A stretch of DNA of 64,000 nt from Pandoraea capi (GTDB taxonomy: Bacteria; Pseudomonadota; Gammaproteobacteria; Burkholderiales; Burkholderiaceae). Where the stretch lies: the NCBI RefSeq assembly GCF_902459735.1, contig NZ_CABPRV010000003.1, positions 620,001 to 684,000 on the forward strand. Direction: 5' to 3'. The notes under the pieces were generated by a model. That model was not told the origin of the DNA, did no database searches, and worked only from the letters and a program-made list of their open reading frames with translations. Numbering within the stretch: the first letter of the stretch is position 1; the number at the start of each line of letters is the position of its first letter. Below are positions 33,398 to 43,677 of the stretch, piece after piece. The translations under genes and the position numbers were made by a program.

Positions 33398-33517
33398 GAT
33401 CTGTCCGATGACGGGAATTCGTCATTATCGGGCAACGCATCCGCGCTGGCACGCTGCAATGCAGTGTGGCGCACCGGCGTTGCACTTCATCGAACGACAG
33501 TCGGACAAGGAACGTAC

Positions 33518-34267
33518 GTGTTGAAAACCCTTTTGCGCGGTATGCGGCCGGTGCCGGCGGTGCTGATTCTGCTGGGCGTGATGCTCACCGCAGCGCTCGG
33601 CGTGTGGCAATACCAGCGCGCGCAGATGCGTCTGGCGCGTCAGGCGCAGATCGAGCAGGCCGAACACGCGCCGGTGGTGGCGCTCGGTGCGCAGACGTAT
33701 GCGATAGACGACGTCACGCATCGTCGCGTACGTGTGACGGGGCGTTTTCTGCGCAACCGCGTGGTGTATCTGGATAACCGCCCGCGCAACGAGTTGCCCG
33801 GTTTCTACGTGGTGATGGCGTTGCAGGTGTCGCCGGATCACGTGGTGCTCGTCAATCGCGGGTGGTTGCCGCGCGACTTGCGTGATCGCACGTCGATCAT
33901 GCCGTATGCCACGCCGGCCGGAGACGTCACCATCGAAGGCATTGCTGCGCCCGATCCGTCGCGCGCCTTCGAACTGGGACATGGCGGCTCGGCGGCAGGA
34001 ATGTCGATTCGTCAGAATCTCGATGTGGCGGATTACGCGCGCGAGACCTCGCTACCGCTGCAACCGTTCGTCATCATGCAGACGAACGACACGGGCGACC
34101 ATCTGCTGCGCGACTGGCCAGCGCCGGCGACCGGCGCGGATCGCAACTATGGTTATATGGCGCAGTGGTTCGGCATGTCGCTGATTCTGGCGCTGCTGGG
34201 ACTGCGTCTGGCGTATCGGCGTGGACGCCGGATGCCCACGGCCACCGACGATTTCAAGCGGGCATGA
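33518..34267 (+). CDS. SURF1 family oxidase assembly protein
   Basis: The 249-aa protein has one membrane helix at each end (about residues 10-28 and 215-232) around a periplasmic domain, the SURF1 arrangement. Family segments are GVWQYQRAQ near residue 25, GRFL then VYLDNRPRNELPGF near residue 75, LVNRGWLPRD near residue 110 and NYGYMAQWFGMS near residue 208. SURF1 binds heme A and helps insert it into subunit I. The GTG at 33518 has AAGGA six bases upstream. It begins the assembly block followed by a Sco-like gene, ctaA, ctaB and a Sco gene. Confidence 0.92.
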   Translation: MLKTLLRGMRPVPAVLILLGVMLTAALGVWQYQRAQMRLARQAQIEQAEHAPVVALGAQTYAIDDVTHRRVRVTGRFLRNRVVYLDNRPRNELPGFYVVMALQVSPDHVVLVNRGWLPRDLRDRTSIMPYATPAGDVTIEGIAAPDPSRAFELGHGGSAAGMSIRQNLDVADYARETSLPLQPFVIMQTNDTGDHLLRDWPAPATGADRNYGYMAQWFGMSLILALLGLRLAYRRGRRMPTATDDFKRA

Positions 34268-34290
34268 CGGCATAGGGATACAGGGCAAAG

Positions 34291-34947
34291 ATGAGTGCAG
34301 ACGTGAGGACCGACATGAGTGCCGATGCAAGCGCCGGACGCACCGGCACCCCCGCCATCGACCCGGTGCAGCGACGCCGCGCGCGTCGCATGCTGGTGTT
34401 GCTGTTCGCCGTGTGCGCGGCGCCGGCGGTGGCGGCGTATCTGATGTATTACGTGTTCAAGCCGCAGGGCGGTACGTCCGCCTACGGCAAGCTGATCGAG
34501 CCGCAGCGTCCGCTGCCTGCGCTGGTAGTGCACGACGACGAGACGGGCGAAGACCTCCCGTTGTCGTCGTTGCGCGGCAAGTGGCTGATGATCAGCGCAG
34601 ACACGGCCACCTGTGACGAGAATTGCGTGAGCAAGCTCTTCTATATGCGGCAGATCCGCGTGTTGCAGGGCAACGAACGCACACGCGTGGAAACGCTCTG
34701 GCTGGTGACGGACGGCGCGCCGGTATCGAAGCAGATCGACGGCGCCTATGAAGATACGCGCCGCCTGCGTGCCGATCCGATCGCGCTCGCCTCGTGGCTG
34801 CCGACGCAGGACGGCACCGGCCTGCGCGATCACATCTATCTGGTCGACCCGCTGGGCAACCTGATGATGGCGTTTCCCAAGAACGCGGACCCGGGCAAGA
34901 TCAAAAGCGATCTGTCGCGACTGCTGAAGTGGTCGGGTACGGGTTGA
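34291..34947 (+). CDS. Sco/thioredoxin-like membrane protein of the cox locus
   Basis: The 218-aa protein has one membrane helix near residues 33-55 and a periplasmic thioredoxin-like domain. ATCDENCVSK near residue 105 supplies a CxxxC pair as in Sco copper chaperones, and DHIYLVDPLGNLMM near residue 188 matches the His and strand that follow. It is more diverged than the Sco protein at 37303, without the CPDVCP form. It probably aids thiol or copper handling in CuA assembly. A second ATG eight codons in is possible. It lies between SURF1 and ctaA. Confidence 0.8.
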   Translation: MSADVRTDMSADASAGRTGTPAIDPVQRRRARRMLVLLFAVCAAPAVAAYLMYYVFKPQGGTSAYGKLIEPQRPLPALVVHDDETGEDLPLSSLRGKWLMISADTATCDENCVSKLFYMRQIRVLQGNERTRVETLWLVTDGAPVSKQIDGAYEDTRRLRADPIALASWLPTQDGTGLRDHIYLVDPLGNLMMAFPKNADPGKIKSDLSRLLKWSGTG

Positions 34948-35034
34948 AGGGGGGCGTGCGATCTCACAAGACAGTCCGTGCGCGAGGGCGCGCCGGATAC
35001 GACGAAGAATTGATGCGGAACTGACGTAATACCG

Positions 35035-36231
35035 ATGCTTTACCTTCTGGAACTGGGCTTCATCGGCCTGTGTATCGCCGTGCTGCCGCTGGGCTGGGTG
35101 CTGCTGCGCCGCGACGCCAACAAGTACCGCAAACTGGCCTGGGTGACGACCTTTCTCACGCTCGACCTGATCATGTTCGGCGGTTTCACTCGCCTGACGG
35201 ACTCGGGGCTGGGGTGTCCCGACTGGCCGGGGTGCTACGGCACCTCGTCGCCGTTCGCTGCACACGCCGACATCCACGAGGCGCAGATGCTGCTGCCCAC
35301 GGGCCCGGTGACCTTCGTGAAGGCATGGATCGAGATGATCCATCGCTATTTCGCCATGGCGGTCGGCGTGCTCATCATCACGCTGATGGTGATGGCGTGG
35401 GTCAAGCGCCGCGAACTGAAGCAATCGCCGTGGCTCGCCACGTGGCTGCTGGTGCTCGTGTGTGTGCAGGGGGCGTTCGGTGCCTGGACCGTCACGATGA
35501 AGCTGCAACCCGTGATCGTCTCCATTCACCTGATGTTGGCGCTCACATTGCTGGGGTCGCTGGCGTGGCTGGCATCGCGACAGATGCCGCTGGCGAGCGT
35601 GGCGGCCGATGCCGGGGCGTTGCGCTGGCGCTGGGCGGCGCTGATCGGTCTGGCGCTGCTCGTCTTCCAGATTGCCCTTGGCGGATGGGTAAGTACCAAC
35701 TACGCTGTATTGGCATGTACCGACTTCCCAACGTGTCAGGGGCAGTGGATACCGTCGATGGACTTCCATAACGGCTTCAGGCTGTGGCGAGCCCTGGGCA
35801 AAACCGCCGGGGGCGAGGTGATTCCGATGGACGCGCTCGTGGCGATTCATTGGGCGCACCGCACGTTTGCCGTCGTCGTGGTGCTGTATCTGGCGTGGCT
35901 GGCGAGCGTGCTGCGACGTCATGCCGCGCTCAGAAGGCTCTCAATTCTGGTATTGATACTGGTGCTCGTGCAATTTGCCACGGGACTGTCGAACATCGTT
36001 TTCCAGTGGCCGTTGCTCAACGCCATCGCGCACAACGGCGGGGCGGCGGTCCTGCTGCTTTTGCTCGTCATGTTAAACTACCGCATTCGCGCCGCCCGCC
36101 ATATCGAAGCGGCGCGTGTTGCGTCCGGCCTGATGAATCAGGCAGACCTTCCGGCCCGCCAGCAGTCTCTCTCCGCGGAACCGGCCGCCGCACCGCTCGG
36201 CGCTCCTTCTGCGCCGTCTGGCCCGGCGTAG
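35035..36231 (+). CDS. ctaA: Heme A synthase
   Basis: The 398-aa membrane enzyme oxidises the C8 methyl group of heme O to a formyl group, giving heme A. Eight membrane helices are predicted. The heme-ligand histidines occur in [12 protein letters not shown] near residue 100, VSIHLMLA near residue 165, [10 protein letters not shown] near residue 275 and [10 protein letters not shown] near residue 330. The N-terminal loop has [21 protein letters not shown], a conserved Cys pair, and CTDFPTCQG gives the second pair. The C-terminal 50 residues are Ala/Pro-rich. It is followed 19 bp later by ctaB, the enzyme that makes its substrate. Confidence 0.95.
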   Translation: MLYLLELGFIGLCIAVLPLGWVLLRRDANKYRKLAWVTTFLTLDLIMFGGFTRLTDSGLGCPDWPGCYGTSSPFAAHADIHEAQMLLPTGPVTFVKAWIEMIHRYFAMAVGVLIITLMVMAWVKRRELKQSPWLATWLLVLVCVQGAFGAWTVTMKLQPVIVSIHLMLALTLLGSLAWLASRQMPLASVAADAGALRWRWAALIGLALLVFQIALGGWVSTNYAVLACTDFPTCQGQWIPSMDFHNGFRLWRALGKTAGGEVIPMDALVAIHWAHRTFAVVVVLYLAWLASVLRRHAALRRLSILVLILVLVQFATGLSNIVFQWPLLNAIAHNGGAAVLLLLLVMLNYRIRAARHIEAARVASGLMNQADLPARQQSLSAEPAAAPLGAPSAPSGPA

Positions 36232-36250
36232 CGCATTGCCTTCAGAGTGT

Positions 36251-37156
36251 ATGAAAAGCACGACCCTTCCCCATCCGCCGGCTAGCCGTATCGCGCAGTA
36301 CTGGGCGCTGACCAAGCCCCGCGTGACGCAGCTCGCCGTCTTCTGTGCCGTGATCGGCATGTTCCTGTCCACGCGCGGCATGGTGCCGTGGCAGGTGCTG
36401 ATCGGCGGCACCATCGGTATCTGGCTGCTCGCCGGATCGGCCTTTGCCGTGAACTGCCTGATCGAGCAACGTGTGGACGCGCTCATGCGACGCACCGCGT
36501 GGCGTCCGTCCGCGCGCGGCGAGATCGCCCCGTGGCAGATCATCGTCTTCTCGACGATTCTGGGCGCCGCCGGCATGGTGGTGCTCTACACGTTCACCAA
36601 TGCGCTGACGATGTGGCTCACACTGGGCACGTTCGTCGGTTATGCCCTGATCTACACCATCATCCTCAAGCCCTCCACGCCGCAAAACATCGTGATCGGC
36701 GGTGCTGCCGGTGCAATGCCCCCGGCGCTCGGCTGGGCGGCCGCGACCGGCGCCGTGCCGGCCGATGCGTGGATTCTGGTGCTCATCATCTTCGTCTGGA
36801 CGCCGCCGCACTTCTGGGCGCTCGCGCTGTATCGCCGTCAGGACTACGTGAACTCCGGTTTGCCGATGCTGCCGATCACGCATGGCGAGAAGTACACGCG
36901 CCTGCAAATCCTGCTGTACAGCGTGGTGCTGTTCGCCGTGTCGCTGCTGCCGTTTGCGCATCGCATGAGCGGCTATCTGTATCTCGCGTCTGCGGTCGTG
37001 CTCTCGGGCATCTTCCTCGGTTACGCCATCAAGCTGTGGCGCAAGTATTCCGACGAGCTCTCGCGTTCGATGTTCCGCTACTCGATCGTCTATCTCTCGC
37101 TGCTGTTCGCAGCATTGCTGGTCGATCACTACGTGCAGATCTATCTGCTCGGCTGA
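36251..37156 (+). CDS. ctaB: Protoheme IX farnesyltransferase (heme O synthase)
   Basis: The 301-aa membrane prenyltransferase adds a farnesyl group to heme B to make heme O for ctaA. Nine helices are predicted. The prenyl-diphosphate motif appears as [19 protein letters not shown] near residue 60, with Glu in place of the first Asp of the usual N-x3-D-x3-D pattern, and the second motif region includes [16 protein letters not shown] near residue 185. The ATG at 36251 gives the standard length; a TTG five codons upstream is less likely. It is in one block with ctaA. Confidence 0.94.
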   Translation: MKSTTLPHPPASRIAQYWALTKPRVTQLAVFCAVIGMFLSTRGMVPWQVLIGGTIGIWLLAGSAFAVNCLIEQRVDALMRRTAWRPSARGEIAPWQIIVFSTILGAAGMVVLYTFTNALTMWLTLGTFVGYALIYTIILKPSTPQNIVIGGAAGAMPPALGWAAATGAVPADAWILVLIIFVWTPPHFWALALYRRQDYVNSGLPMLPITHGEKYTRLQILLYSVVLFAVSLLPFAHRMSGYLYLASAVVLSGIFLGYAIKLWRKYSDELSRSMFRYSIVYLSLLFAALLVDHYVQIYLLG

Positions 37157-37302
37157 TCAGGCTTTAGCAAGAACCGGGCGGCGCCGGCTTTCGATCCGCC
37201 CACGCTGCATCACGACGACAGGCGCGTTACGGTATTCTCTGCCGGCGCGCCTGTTGGTTTTTCGGAAGGCGTTTTTTCCATACGTTCTGGGGTCATTCGT
37301 TC

Positions 37303-37908
37303 ATGAATCTTGCTGTCATCTGGTTGCGCCGCGCGATGTTGCTCATGGGGCTCACTGTGCTTCTCGCCGCTTGCGGCAAGGACGGCCCGACGTTCACGAG
37401 TCTCGATATCACCGGCAACAAGGAATTCGCGCAGAACTTCTCGTTGCAGGACCCGCAGGGCAAAACGCGCACGCTGGCCGACTACAAGGGTAAGGCGGTG
37501 GTGATGTTCTTCGGTTACACGCATTGCCCTGACGTTTGCCCGACCACGATGGCCGAACTCAATCAGGTCATGCAGAAGCTCGGCGCCGACGACGCACAGC
37601 GCGTGCAGGTGCTCTTCGTGACGGTCGATCCGCAACGCGACACGCCGGAGTTGATGGGCCAGTACGTGCCGGCGTTCAACCCGGCCTTCGTCGGATTGCG
37701 TCCGGCGGACGATGCTGCGCTCAAGGAAGTCACCAAGTCGTTCCGAGTGGTGGTGAACAAGGTCGAAGGCTCGACGCCGAACAACTACACCATCGATCAC
37801 ACTGCGGGCATTTACGTCTTCGATCCGAACGGACAACTCCGCCTGTTCATGCGTCCGGACGAACCCGTCGACGCGATGGCGAAGGATCTGAAGACGTTGC
37901 TGAGCTGA
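37303..37908 (+). CDS. Sco1/SenC copper chaperone lipoprotein
   Basis: The 201-aa protein begins with a lipoprotein signal ending in the lipobox LLAAC (Cys at about residue 24), so it is anchored in the membrane facing the periplasm. The Sco fold shows GYTHCPDVCPTTMAEL near residue 75 with the copper-binding CxxxC and the copper His in TIDHTAG near residue 167. It delivers copper to, or reduces, the CuA site of coxB. It closes the oxidase assembly block and is followed by a bidirectional terminator facing cydX. Confidence 0.94.
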   Translation: MNLAVIWLRRAMLLMGLTVLLAACGKDGPTFTSLDITGNKEFAQNFSLQDPQGKTRTLADYKGKAVVMFFGYTHCPDVCPTTMAELNQVMQKLGADDAQRVQVLFVTVDPQRDTPELMGQYVPAFNPAFVGLRPADDAALKEVTKSFRVVVNKVEGSTPNNYTIDHTAGIYVFDPNGQLRLFMRPDEPVDAMAKDLKTLLS

Positions 37909-37963
37909 GTTGAACTGAGAGGTTTCGACCCGTGCCGAACAGGGTCGAGCCTCACCGGCCCAT

Positions 37964-37993
37964 AAAAAATCGCGCCCCTTGAGGCGCGATTTT
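37964..37993. terminator. Bidirectional terminator between the cox and cyd loci
   Basis: The stem AAAAATCGCGCC / GGCGCGATTTTT has A and T runs on both flanks. It can end rightward sco and leftward cydX transcription. Confidence 0.85.
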
Positions 37994-38056
37994 TCATTTC
38001 CGGCGTCATGTCTGCTCCGCCCCGAGCACCGCAGCGCCCGAGGCGTATCGTCAGTC

Positions 38057-38173
38057 TCAACTACCTTCCTGACTCCGACGCTCCAGATCGTCGTGCGCTT
38101 CGAACCACATCACGTTGATGATGCCGAACGCGAGCGCGAGGCCAAGGCCGAGAATCCAAGAGAAGTACCACAT
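38057..38173 (-). CDS. cydX: Cytochrome bd oxidase small subunit CydX
   Basis: The 38-aa single-helix protein begins MWYFSWILGLGLALAFG, the CydX hallmark, and ends with a charged tail (EAHDDLERRSQEG). It stabilises the heme groups of the bd oxidase in the inner membrane. AAGGAG lies seven bases before its ATG and it starts 15 bp after the cydB stop, so it is the last gene of the cydPABX operon. Confidence 0.93.
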   Translation of the reverse strand: MWYFSWILGLGLALAFGIINVMWFEAHDDLERRSQEGS

Positions 38174-38188
38174 GTCGCGACTCCTTGA

Positions 38189-39331
38189 TCAGTACATCGT
38201 GTGCGGGTTGTCGTTGACCGTCTCGATCGTCACGCGGCCACGGATCACGCGATACACCCAGCCGGTGTAGAGCAGGATGATGGGCAGGAAGACGATCACG
38301 GCGATCAGCATGATTTGCAGCGTGAGCTGGCTCGACGTGGCGTCCCATACCGTCAGGCTGCTGCCCGGCGCGGTGGCGGACGGCATGACGAACGGGAACA
38401 TCGAGAAGCCGGCGGTGAGAATGATCCCGGCCATCATCAGCCCGGTCACGACGAACGTCCACGCATAGGCGCGGCTCGTGGCAAGCAATGCCGCGAGCAC
38501 GGCGCACAGGCAGGCCACGACCGGCGCGGCGATCATCCACGGATAGGTGTGATAGTTCGTGAGCCACAGCCCCGGCCCGGTGGTGACCTGCTTGAGCAGC
38601 GGGTTGGCCGGCGAATCGGTCGGGCCCATCTGCGTGATGGCGAAGCCGTCGACGTGCGTCGCGACCAGCACCCCCGCCACGAGGAACAGCAGCAGTGTGC
38701 CGAGCGCGGTGAAGCGCATGATGCGTCCGGCGCGCGCCGCCACGACCGGATCGGCCTTCATGCGCAGGTGCGCCGCACCGTGCGTGAGCAGCATCAGCAG
38801 GCTCACCAGCCCGCACAGCAGCGCGAACGGGTTGAGCAGCGCCCAGAACGAACCGGTGTACGTGGAGCGCAGGGTGTTGTCGAACGAGAACGGCAGGCCG
38901 AGCAGCAGGTTGCCGAAGGCCACGCCGAACACTAGCGACGGCACCGTGCTGCCGACGAACAGCGCCCAGTCCCACGACGTACGCCAGCGCGCGCTCGGCA
39001 GCTTGTTGCGATAGTCGAAGCCGACCGGCCGCAGGAACAGCGCGAACAGCACCAGCAGCAGTGCCCAGTACAGGCCCGAGAACGCCGCCGCGTAGACGAG
39101 CGGCCACGCCGCGAACATCGCGCCGCCGGCCGTCACGAACCAGACCTGATTGCCCTCCCATGTGGGGGCGACGGTGTTGATGATGACGCGTCGCTCCGCG
39201 TCGTTCTTGCCGAGGAAGGGCAGCAGCGTGCCGGTGCCCATGTCGAAGCCATCGAAGAAGGCGAAGCCGATCAGCAGCACGCCGATGAGCACCCACCAGA
39301 TCAGCTTGAGTATGGTGTAATCGATCATCAT
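38189..39331 (-). CDS. cydB: Cytochrome bd ubiquinol oxidase subunit II
   Basis: The 380-aa subunit has about nine membrane helices. The segments [20 protein letters not shown] near residue 20 and [23 protein letters not shown] near residue 55 are typical of CydB, as is the C-terminal [13 protein letters not shown]. Together with CydA it forms the quinol oxidase that uses oxygen at low concentration. Two adjacent ATG codons (39331 and 39328) could serve; AGGGAGA is placed well for the first. Spacing is 21 bp from cydA and 15 bp to cydX. Confidence 0.96.
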   Translation of the reverse strand: MMIDYTILKLIWWVLIGVLLIGFAFFDGFDMGTGTLLPFLGKNDAERRVIINTVAPTWEGNQVWFVTAGGAMFAAWPLVYAAAFSGLYWALLLVLFALFLRPVGFDYRNKLPSARWRTSWDWALFVGSTVPSLVFGVAFGNLLLGLPFSFDNTLRSTYTGSFWALLNPFALLCGLVSLLMLLTHGAAHLRMKADPVVAARAGRIMRFTALGTLLLFLVAGVLVATHVDGFAITQMGPTDSPANPLLKQVTTGPGLWLTNYHTYPWMIAAPVVACLCAVLAALLATSRAYAWTFVVTGLMMAGIILTAGFSMFPFVMPSATAPGSSLTVWDATSSQLTLQIMLIAVIVFLPIILLYTGWVYRVIRGRVTIETVNDNPHTMY

Positions 39332-39352
39332 GATGTGGTTTCTCCCTGACGA

Positions 39353-40957
39353 TCAGACCGAAGTGGCCGGACGGTCGCTTGCGATGGCAGACCCGCCGGA
39401 TCCTTGCGTCTCGAAGTGATAGCGGCCGGTGTGCAGCGACGACGGGCCGAGCTTGACGTACTTCACCATCAGGAACATTTCAATGACGAGCAGCGCGGTG
39501 TAGAAGATGATGAATCCCGCGAGGCTCATGTACAGATCGGTAGCCGAGAGCGACGATGTGGAGAGATGCGTCGGCAGAATGCCGGCGATGGTCCACGGCT
39601 GACGTCCCACTTCGGCGACGATCCAGCCGAACTCGGCCGCAAGCCACGGCAGCGGAATCGCCCACACGCACCAGCGCAGGAACCATGCCGAGCGCGGCTT
39701 GAGCAGACGGCGTCGCGCGCACAGCCAGAACGCCCACAGGAACGTGAACAGGAACAGGAAGCCGAGGCCGACCATGATGCGGAACGACCAGAACACGGGC
39801 GCGACCGGCGGAATCGTGTCGTTGGCCGCCATGTGGATCTGTTCGGGCGTGGCGTCGACGACGTTCGGTGTGTACTTCTTGAGCAGCAGGCCGTACCCGA
39901 GATCGTCTTTGTACTTGTCGAACTCGGCACGCACCGCGGGCGACGTATCGCCGCTACGCAGCTTTTCGAGTGCCGCGAACGCCAGCATGCCGCGCTTGAT
40001 GTTGTCCTTGTGCTCGTCGCGCAATTGCGTGAGACCGATCACCGGTGTGTCGACCGAGCGCGTGGCGATCAGACCCATCGCCCAGGGAATCTTCACCGCG
40101 GAGTCGGTGCGCTCTTCCTTCTGATTCGGGAAGCCGAACAGCGTGAACGATGCCGGCGGCTTGGCCGTCTCCCATTCCGCCTCGATGGCGGCGAGCTTGA
40201 CCTTCTGCACTTCACCCGTGGTGTAGCCCGACTCGTCGCCCAGCACGATGACGGAGAGGGTCGAAGCCAGCCCGAAGCCCGCAGCGACCGCGAAGGAGCG
40301 CAACGCGAACGGCACATCGCGACGCTTGAGCAGGTACCACGCGGAGATGCCGAGCACGAACATGGCGGCGGTCACGTAACCGGCCGAGAGCGTGTGTACG
40401 AACTTCACCTGCGCCACCGGGTTGAAGACCACTTCCCAGATGCTGTTGAGCTCCATGCGCATGGTCTCGTAATTGAAGTGCGCGCCGACCGGATTGTTCA
40501 TCCAGCCGTTCGCCACGAGAATCCACAGCGCGGAGAGGTTCGAGCCGAGTGCCACCGCGAACGTCGTCGCCAGGTGGCCGATGCGCGAGAGCTTGTTCCA
40601 TCCGAAGAAGAACAGGCCGACGAACGTCGCTTCGAGGAAGAACGCCATCAACCCTTCGATAGCGAGTGGCACACCGAAGATGTCGCCGACGTAATGCGAG
40701 TAGTACGCCCAGTTGGTCCCGAACTGGAATTCGAGCGTAAGACCCGTGGTCACGCCCATCGCGAAGTTGATCAGGAAGAGCTTGCCCCAGAACTGGGTCA
40801 TGTCCTTGTAGATCTGCTTGCCGGTCATCACGTAGACCGACTCCATGATGACAAGCAGCCACGACAGGCCCAGTGTGAGCGGGACGAACAGAAAGTGATA
40901 CAGCGCCGTTATGGCAAACTGCAAGCGCGAGAGGTCGACGACTTCGCTACTGATCAT
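39353..40957 (-). CDS. cydA: Cytochrome bd ubiquinol oxidase subunit I
   Basis: The 534-aa subunit holds hemes b558, b595 and d. The N-terminal RLQFAITALYHFLFVPLTLG has the heme His near residue 19, EFQFGTNWAYYSHYVGDIFG near residue 75 is strongly conserved, and the b558 His lies in KFVHTLSAGYV near residue 185. The quinol loop after residue 240 is of the longer-than-minimal type. I chose the ATG at 40957, preceded by AAGGTG; a GTG nine bases upstream is possible. Its start overlaps the 3' end of cydP. Confidence 0.96.
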   Translation of the reverse strand: MISSEVVDLSRLQFAITALYHFLFVPLTLGLSWLLVIMESVYVMTGKQIYKDMTQFWGKLFLINFAMGVTTGLTLEFQFGTNWAYYSHYVGDIFGVPLAIEGLMAFFLEATFVGLFFFGWNKLSRIGHLATTFAVALGSNLSALWILVANGWMNNPVGAHFNYETMRMELNSIWEVVFNPVAQVKFVHTLSAGYVTAAMFVLGISAWYLLKRRDVPFALRSFAVAAGFGLASTLSVIVLGDESGYTTGEVQKVKLAAIEAEWETAKPPASFTLFGFPNQKEERTDSAVKIPWAMGLIATRSVDTPVIGLTQLRDEHKDNIKRGMLAFAALEKLRSGDTSPAVRAEFDKYKDDLGYGLLLKKYTPNVVDATPEQIHMAANDTIPPVAPVFWSFRIMVGLGFLFLFTFLWAFWLCARRRLLKPRSAWFLRWCVWAIPLPWLAAEFGWIVAEVGRQPWTIAGILPTHLSTSSLSATDLYMSLAGFIIFYTALLVIEMFLMVKYVKLGPSSLHTGRYHFETQGSGGSAIASDRPATSV

Positions 40958-41321
40958 GGCGGACACCTTGATTTTTGGTGGGGGACTGCGCTTCGACGGC
41001 CTGCGGCCCGATGAGGGCGCGGGCCACGACGTCCGGCGGCAACTGCATGTGTTTGGCCATCGGAGCGTCGAAGAACGCGTGCTTCAGGATGAAGAGGAGT
41101 ACTACCTTGATCGCGAGTACGATCAGGATTTCGAGGGCAAAGCGGGAAGGGCGGGTGCGCCAGCGCCGGATCATCCAGGCCAGTGCGCCGGATGCCGGTG
41201 GGGCGGCGGATGCGGTGGCTGACGTCGATGTCGGTGCGCCGCCTGGAGCGTTGCCCGACGACACGACAGCGGCGGCGGTCGCGGAGAGAGGCTTCGGACT
41301 GCTAGGAGAGTGGGTGTCCAT
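40947..41321 (-). CDS. cydP: Cytochrome bd oxidase putative small subunit CydP
   Basis: The 124-aa protein has a low-complexity Ser/Thr/Ala/Pro head (residues 1-50) and one membrane helix (FALEILIVLAIKVVLLFILK, about residues 60-80) followed by HAFFDAPMAKHM, the pattern of CydP proteins encoded before cydA. Its function is probably a stabilising or assembly subunit; this is inferred from family placement. The ATG at 41321 follows CAGGAG. It overlaps the cydA start by 11 bp, so it is the first gene of the operon. Confidence 0.82.
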   Translation of the reverse strand: MDTHSPSSPKPLSATAAAVVSSGNAPGGAPTSTSATASAAPPASGALAWMIRRWRTRPSRFALEILIVLAIKVVLLFILKHAFFDAPMAKHMQLPPDVVARALIGPQAVEAQSPTKNQGVRHDQ

Positions 41322-41379
41322 CCGTGACGGCTCCTGGCGTCGAAAGTCGTGTGTTGGGAACAGCGTCGACTTTCGGCGC

Positions 41380-41407
41380 ATTTTGCCTTATCGCTTGAAA
41401 ATGTCAA
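41380..41407 (-). promoter_or_regulatory. Candidate promoter of cydPABX
   Basis: On the minus strand TTGACA (41407-41402) is followed after 16 bp by CAAAAT (41385-41380), 60 bp before the cydP start. No proper FNR/Anr half-site pair was found. Confidence 0.5.
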
Positions 41408-41827
41408 ACCGCAGCGCACGGGGGGCGGATGACACGCAGATGACGCTGGTTCGATGCGGATCTGCCGCCACAAGCGTGGCAGATGAGAAGCGGATTCGAG
41501 ACAAGGGTCCGGCGCGGCGAACGGCCCCCGGGCCGTCCTTCGCACGTAGCATGGCCACGTACGATCCGATTCTATCGACGGGTCTCGGGCACGACCTTGC
41601 GATGCATCAAGTCTCGCGCAGATGGCGGGTGAACTTTCGATGGGCAAAAAAAGCCCCGTGAATGTCACGGGGCTTTGTCGGCCTTTATGGGGCTTGGCTG
41701 CCGGCGGTTTTCTGCCGGCGCGGAGCCGGGCGTCGTGTGGCAATTTGTCGCGTGTTGCCTGGGACGTCCCCGACTCGGGTGTTACGCGTGCAACGTGTGC
41801 ATGGTTACACCGTCAGGCGCGCCAGCA
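41408..41827. other. Gene-free interval between rpoH and cydP
   Basis: About 420 bp without a supported gene. It contains only the rpoH terminator at 41650-41676 and sequence with no clear signal. Confidence 0.5.
41650..41676 (-). terminator. Terminator after rpoH (leftward)
   Basis: The 11-bp stem AAAGCCCCGTG / CACGGGGCTTT has seven T residues on the minus-strand 3' side. Confidence 0.85.
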
Positions 41828-42766
<939 letters not shown>

Positions 42767-42801
42767 GTGGTGGACTCCTGGTTAGCCTCTGGGAAAGCAT
42801 T

Positions 42802-42828
42802 TTAGCACTCTCTTTCGATGAGTGCTAA
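42802..42828. promoter_or_regulatory. CIRCE element (HrcA operator) at the rpoH promoter
   Basis: TTAGCACTC-N9-GAGTGCTAA is an exact match to the CIRCE consensus. On the minus strand it overlaps a TAAAAT -10 (42804-42799) and a TTAGCA -35-like hexamer, 36-62 bp before the rpoH start. Confidence 0.95.
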
Positions 42829-42989
42829 AGACGTTAGAACCCTTACCGGGCGGGAAGTTTCCGGTGTCTCGGGGTTTTCCAGCACCCCCCGTCAAACGGG
42901 AGAAGTCACTGGCGCAAACGTAACTCGGATGGTGTAAATTGCAACCCAAGCCGCGAGCGAATAGTGATGGCGAAGACGGGAGGATCAGC

Positions 42990-43373
42990 ATGGCTGGCAA
43001 GCACATTGACGAGGTGCGGCGACGCGAATCGGCGCGCTTCGAGGCGATGATCGACGGCAATATCGACGTGCTCGAAACGCACCTTGCGGATGGTCTGTTC
43101 TACGTCCATTCGAACGGCAAACGCGAGTCGAAAGGCGAATTTCTCAACGCCCTCAGCTCGGGCCGCCGGAAATACGCCGCCATCGATGTCACTTCCCAGG
43201 AGCTACGCGAGTTCGGCGACACGGTCGTTGTGACTGGCAAGCTCGACGTCGAGCTTGAGACCGCGACCGGCTCACTCAACTCCCAGATGATCTACACCGC
43301 CGTGCATGTGCTCGAAGCCGGTGTCTGGCATCTGATCTCGTGGCAGGCGACCCGCATGGCGCCGTCGGACTGA
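42990..43373 (+). CDS. SnoaL/NTF2-like protein of unknown role
   Basis: The 127-aa protein fits the NTF2-like alpha/beta barrel of the DUF4440 type: an opening helix with RRRESARFEAMIDGNIDVLE, then DGLFYVHSNGKRESKGEFL near residue 35 and a C-terminal strand ending GVWHLISWQATRM. Members bind small hydrophobic ligands or act as isomerases or polyketide cyclases; nothing here fixes a substrate. GGGAGG precedes the ATG at 42990. It is divergent from rpoH, with about 160 bp between the coding regions that include the CIRCE site. The 300 bp after it hold no gene. Confidence 0.78.
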   Translation: MAGKHIDEVRRRESARFEAMIDGNIDVLETHLADGLFYVHSNGKRESKGEFLNALSSGRRKYAAIDVTSQELREFGDTVVVTGKLDVELETATGSLNSQMIYTAVHVLEAGVWHLISWQATRMAPSD

Positions 43374-43677
43374 CATCTCCGGCGGCGCTTTTCCATGCTT
43401 CCCATGGATTGCTGCGTCACCCGCCTCTCGCCCGACACGGATCGGGCGTCCTCTCCAAAACAGAAGATTTGATGACTTTCGGGATGAATTGTTCCGAAAA
43501 AATTGGATTGTTCTTGGGTATTTCGCGTTTGCGTCGGAATTCGAGCGAATGGCGTGACGTTGCGGGCGTATTGCGGAGGGAGAGCGGCAGGAAACCTGTC
43601 TCACGTAGCGACGCCAAGCCGCTACGATGGTCGGTATCGTCGATGCCGGGCGCCAGATCGCGCCGCGACGCCGCCGA

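Noticed and set aside
41395-41407. TTGA-N5-TCAA as an FNR/Anr site for the cyd operon
   Set aside because: FNR sites need six bases between TTGA and TCAA. Here there are five, and the right half is better explained as part of the minus-strand TTGACA -35 hexamer.
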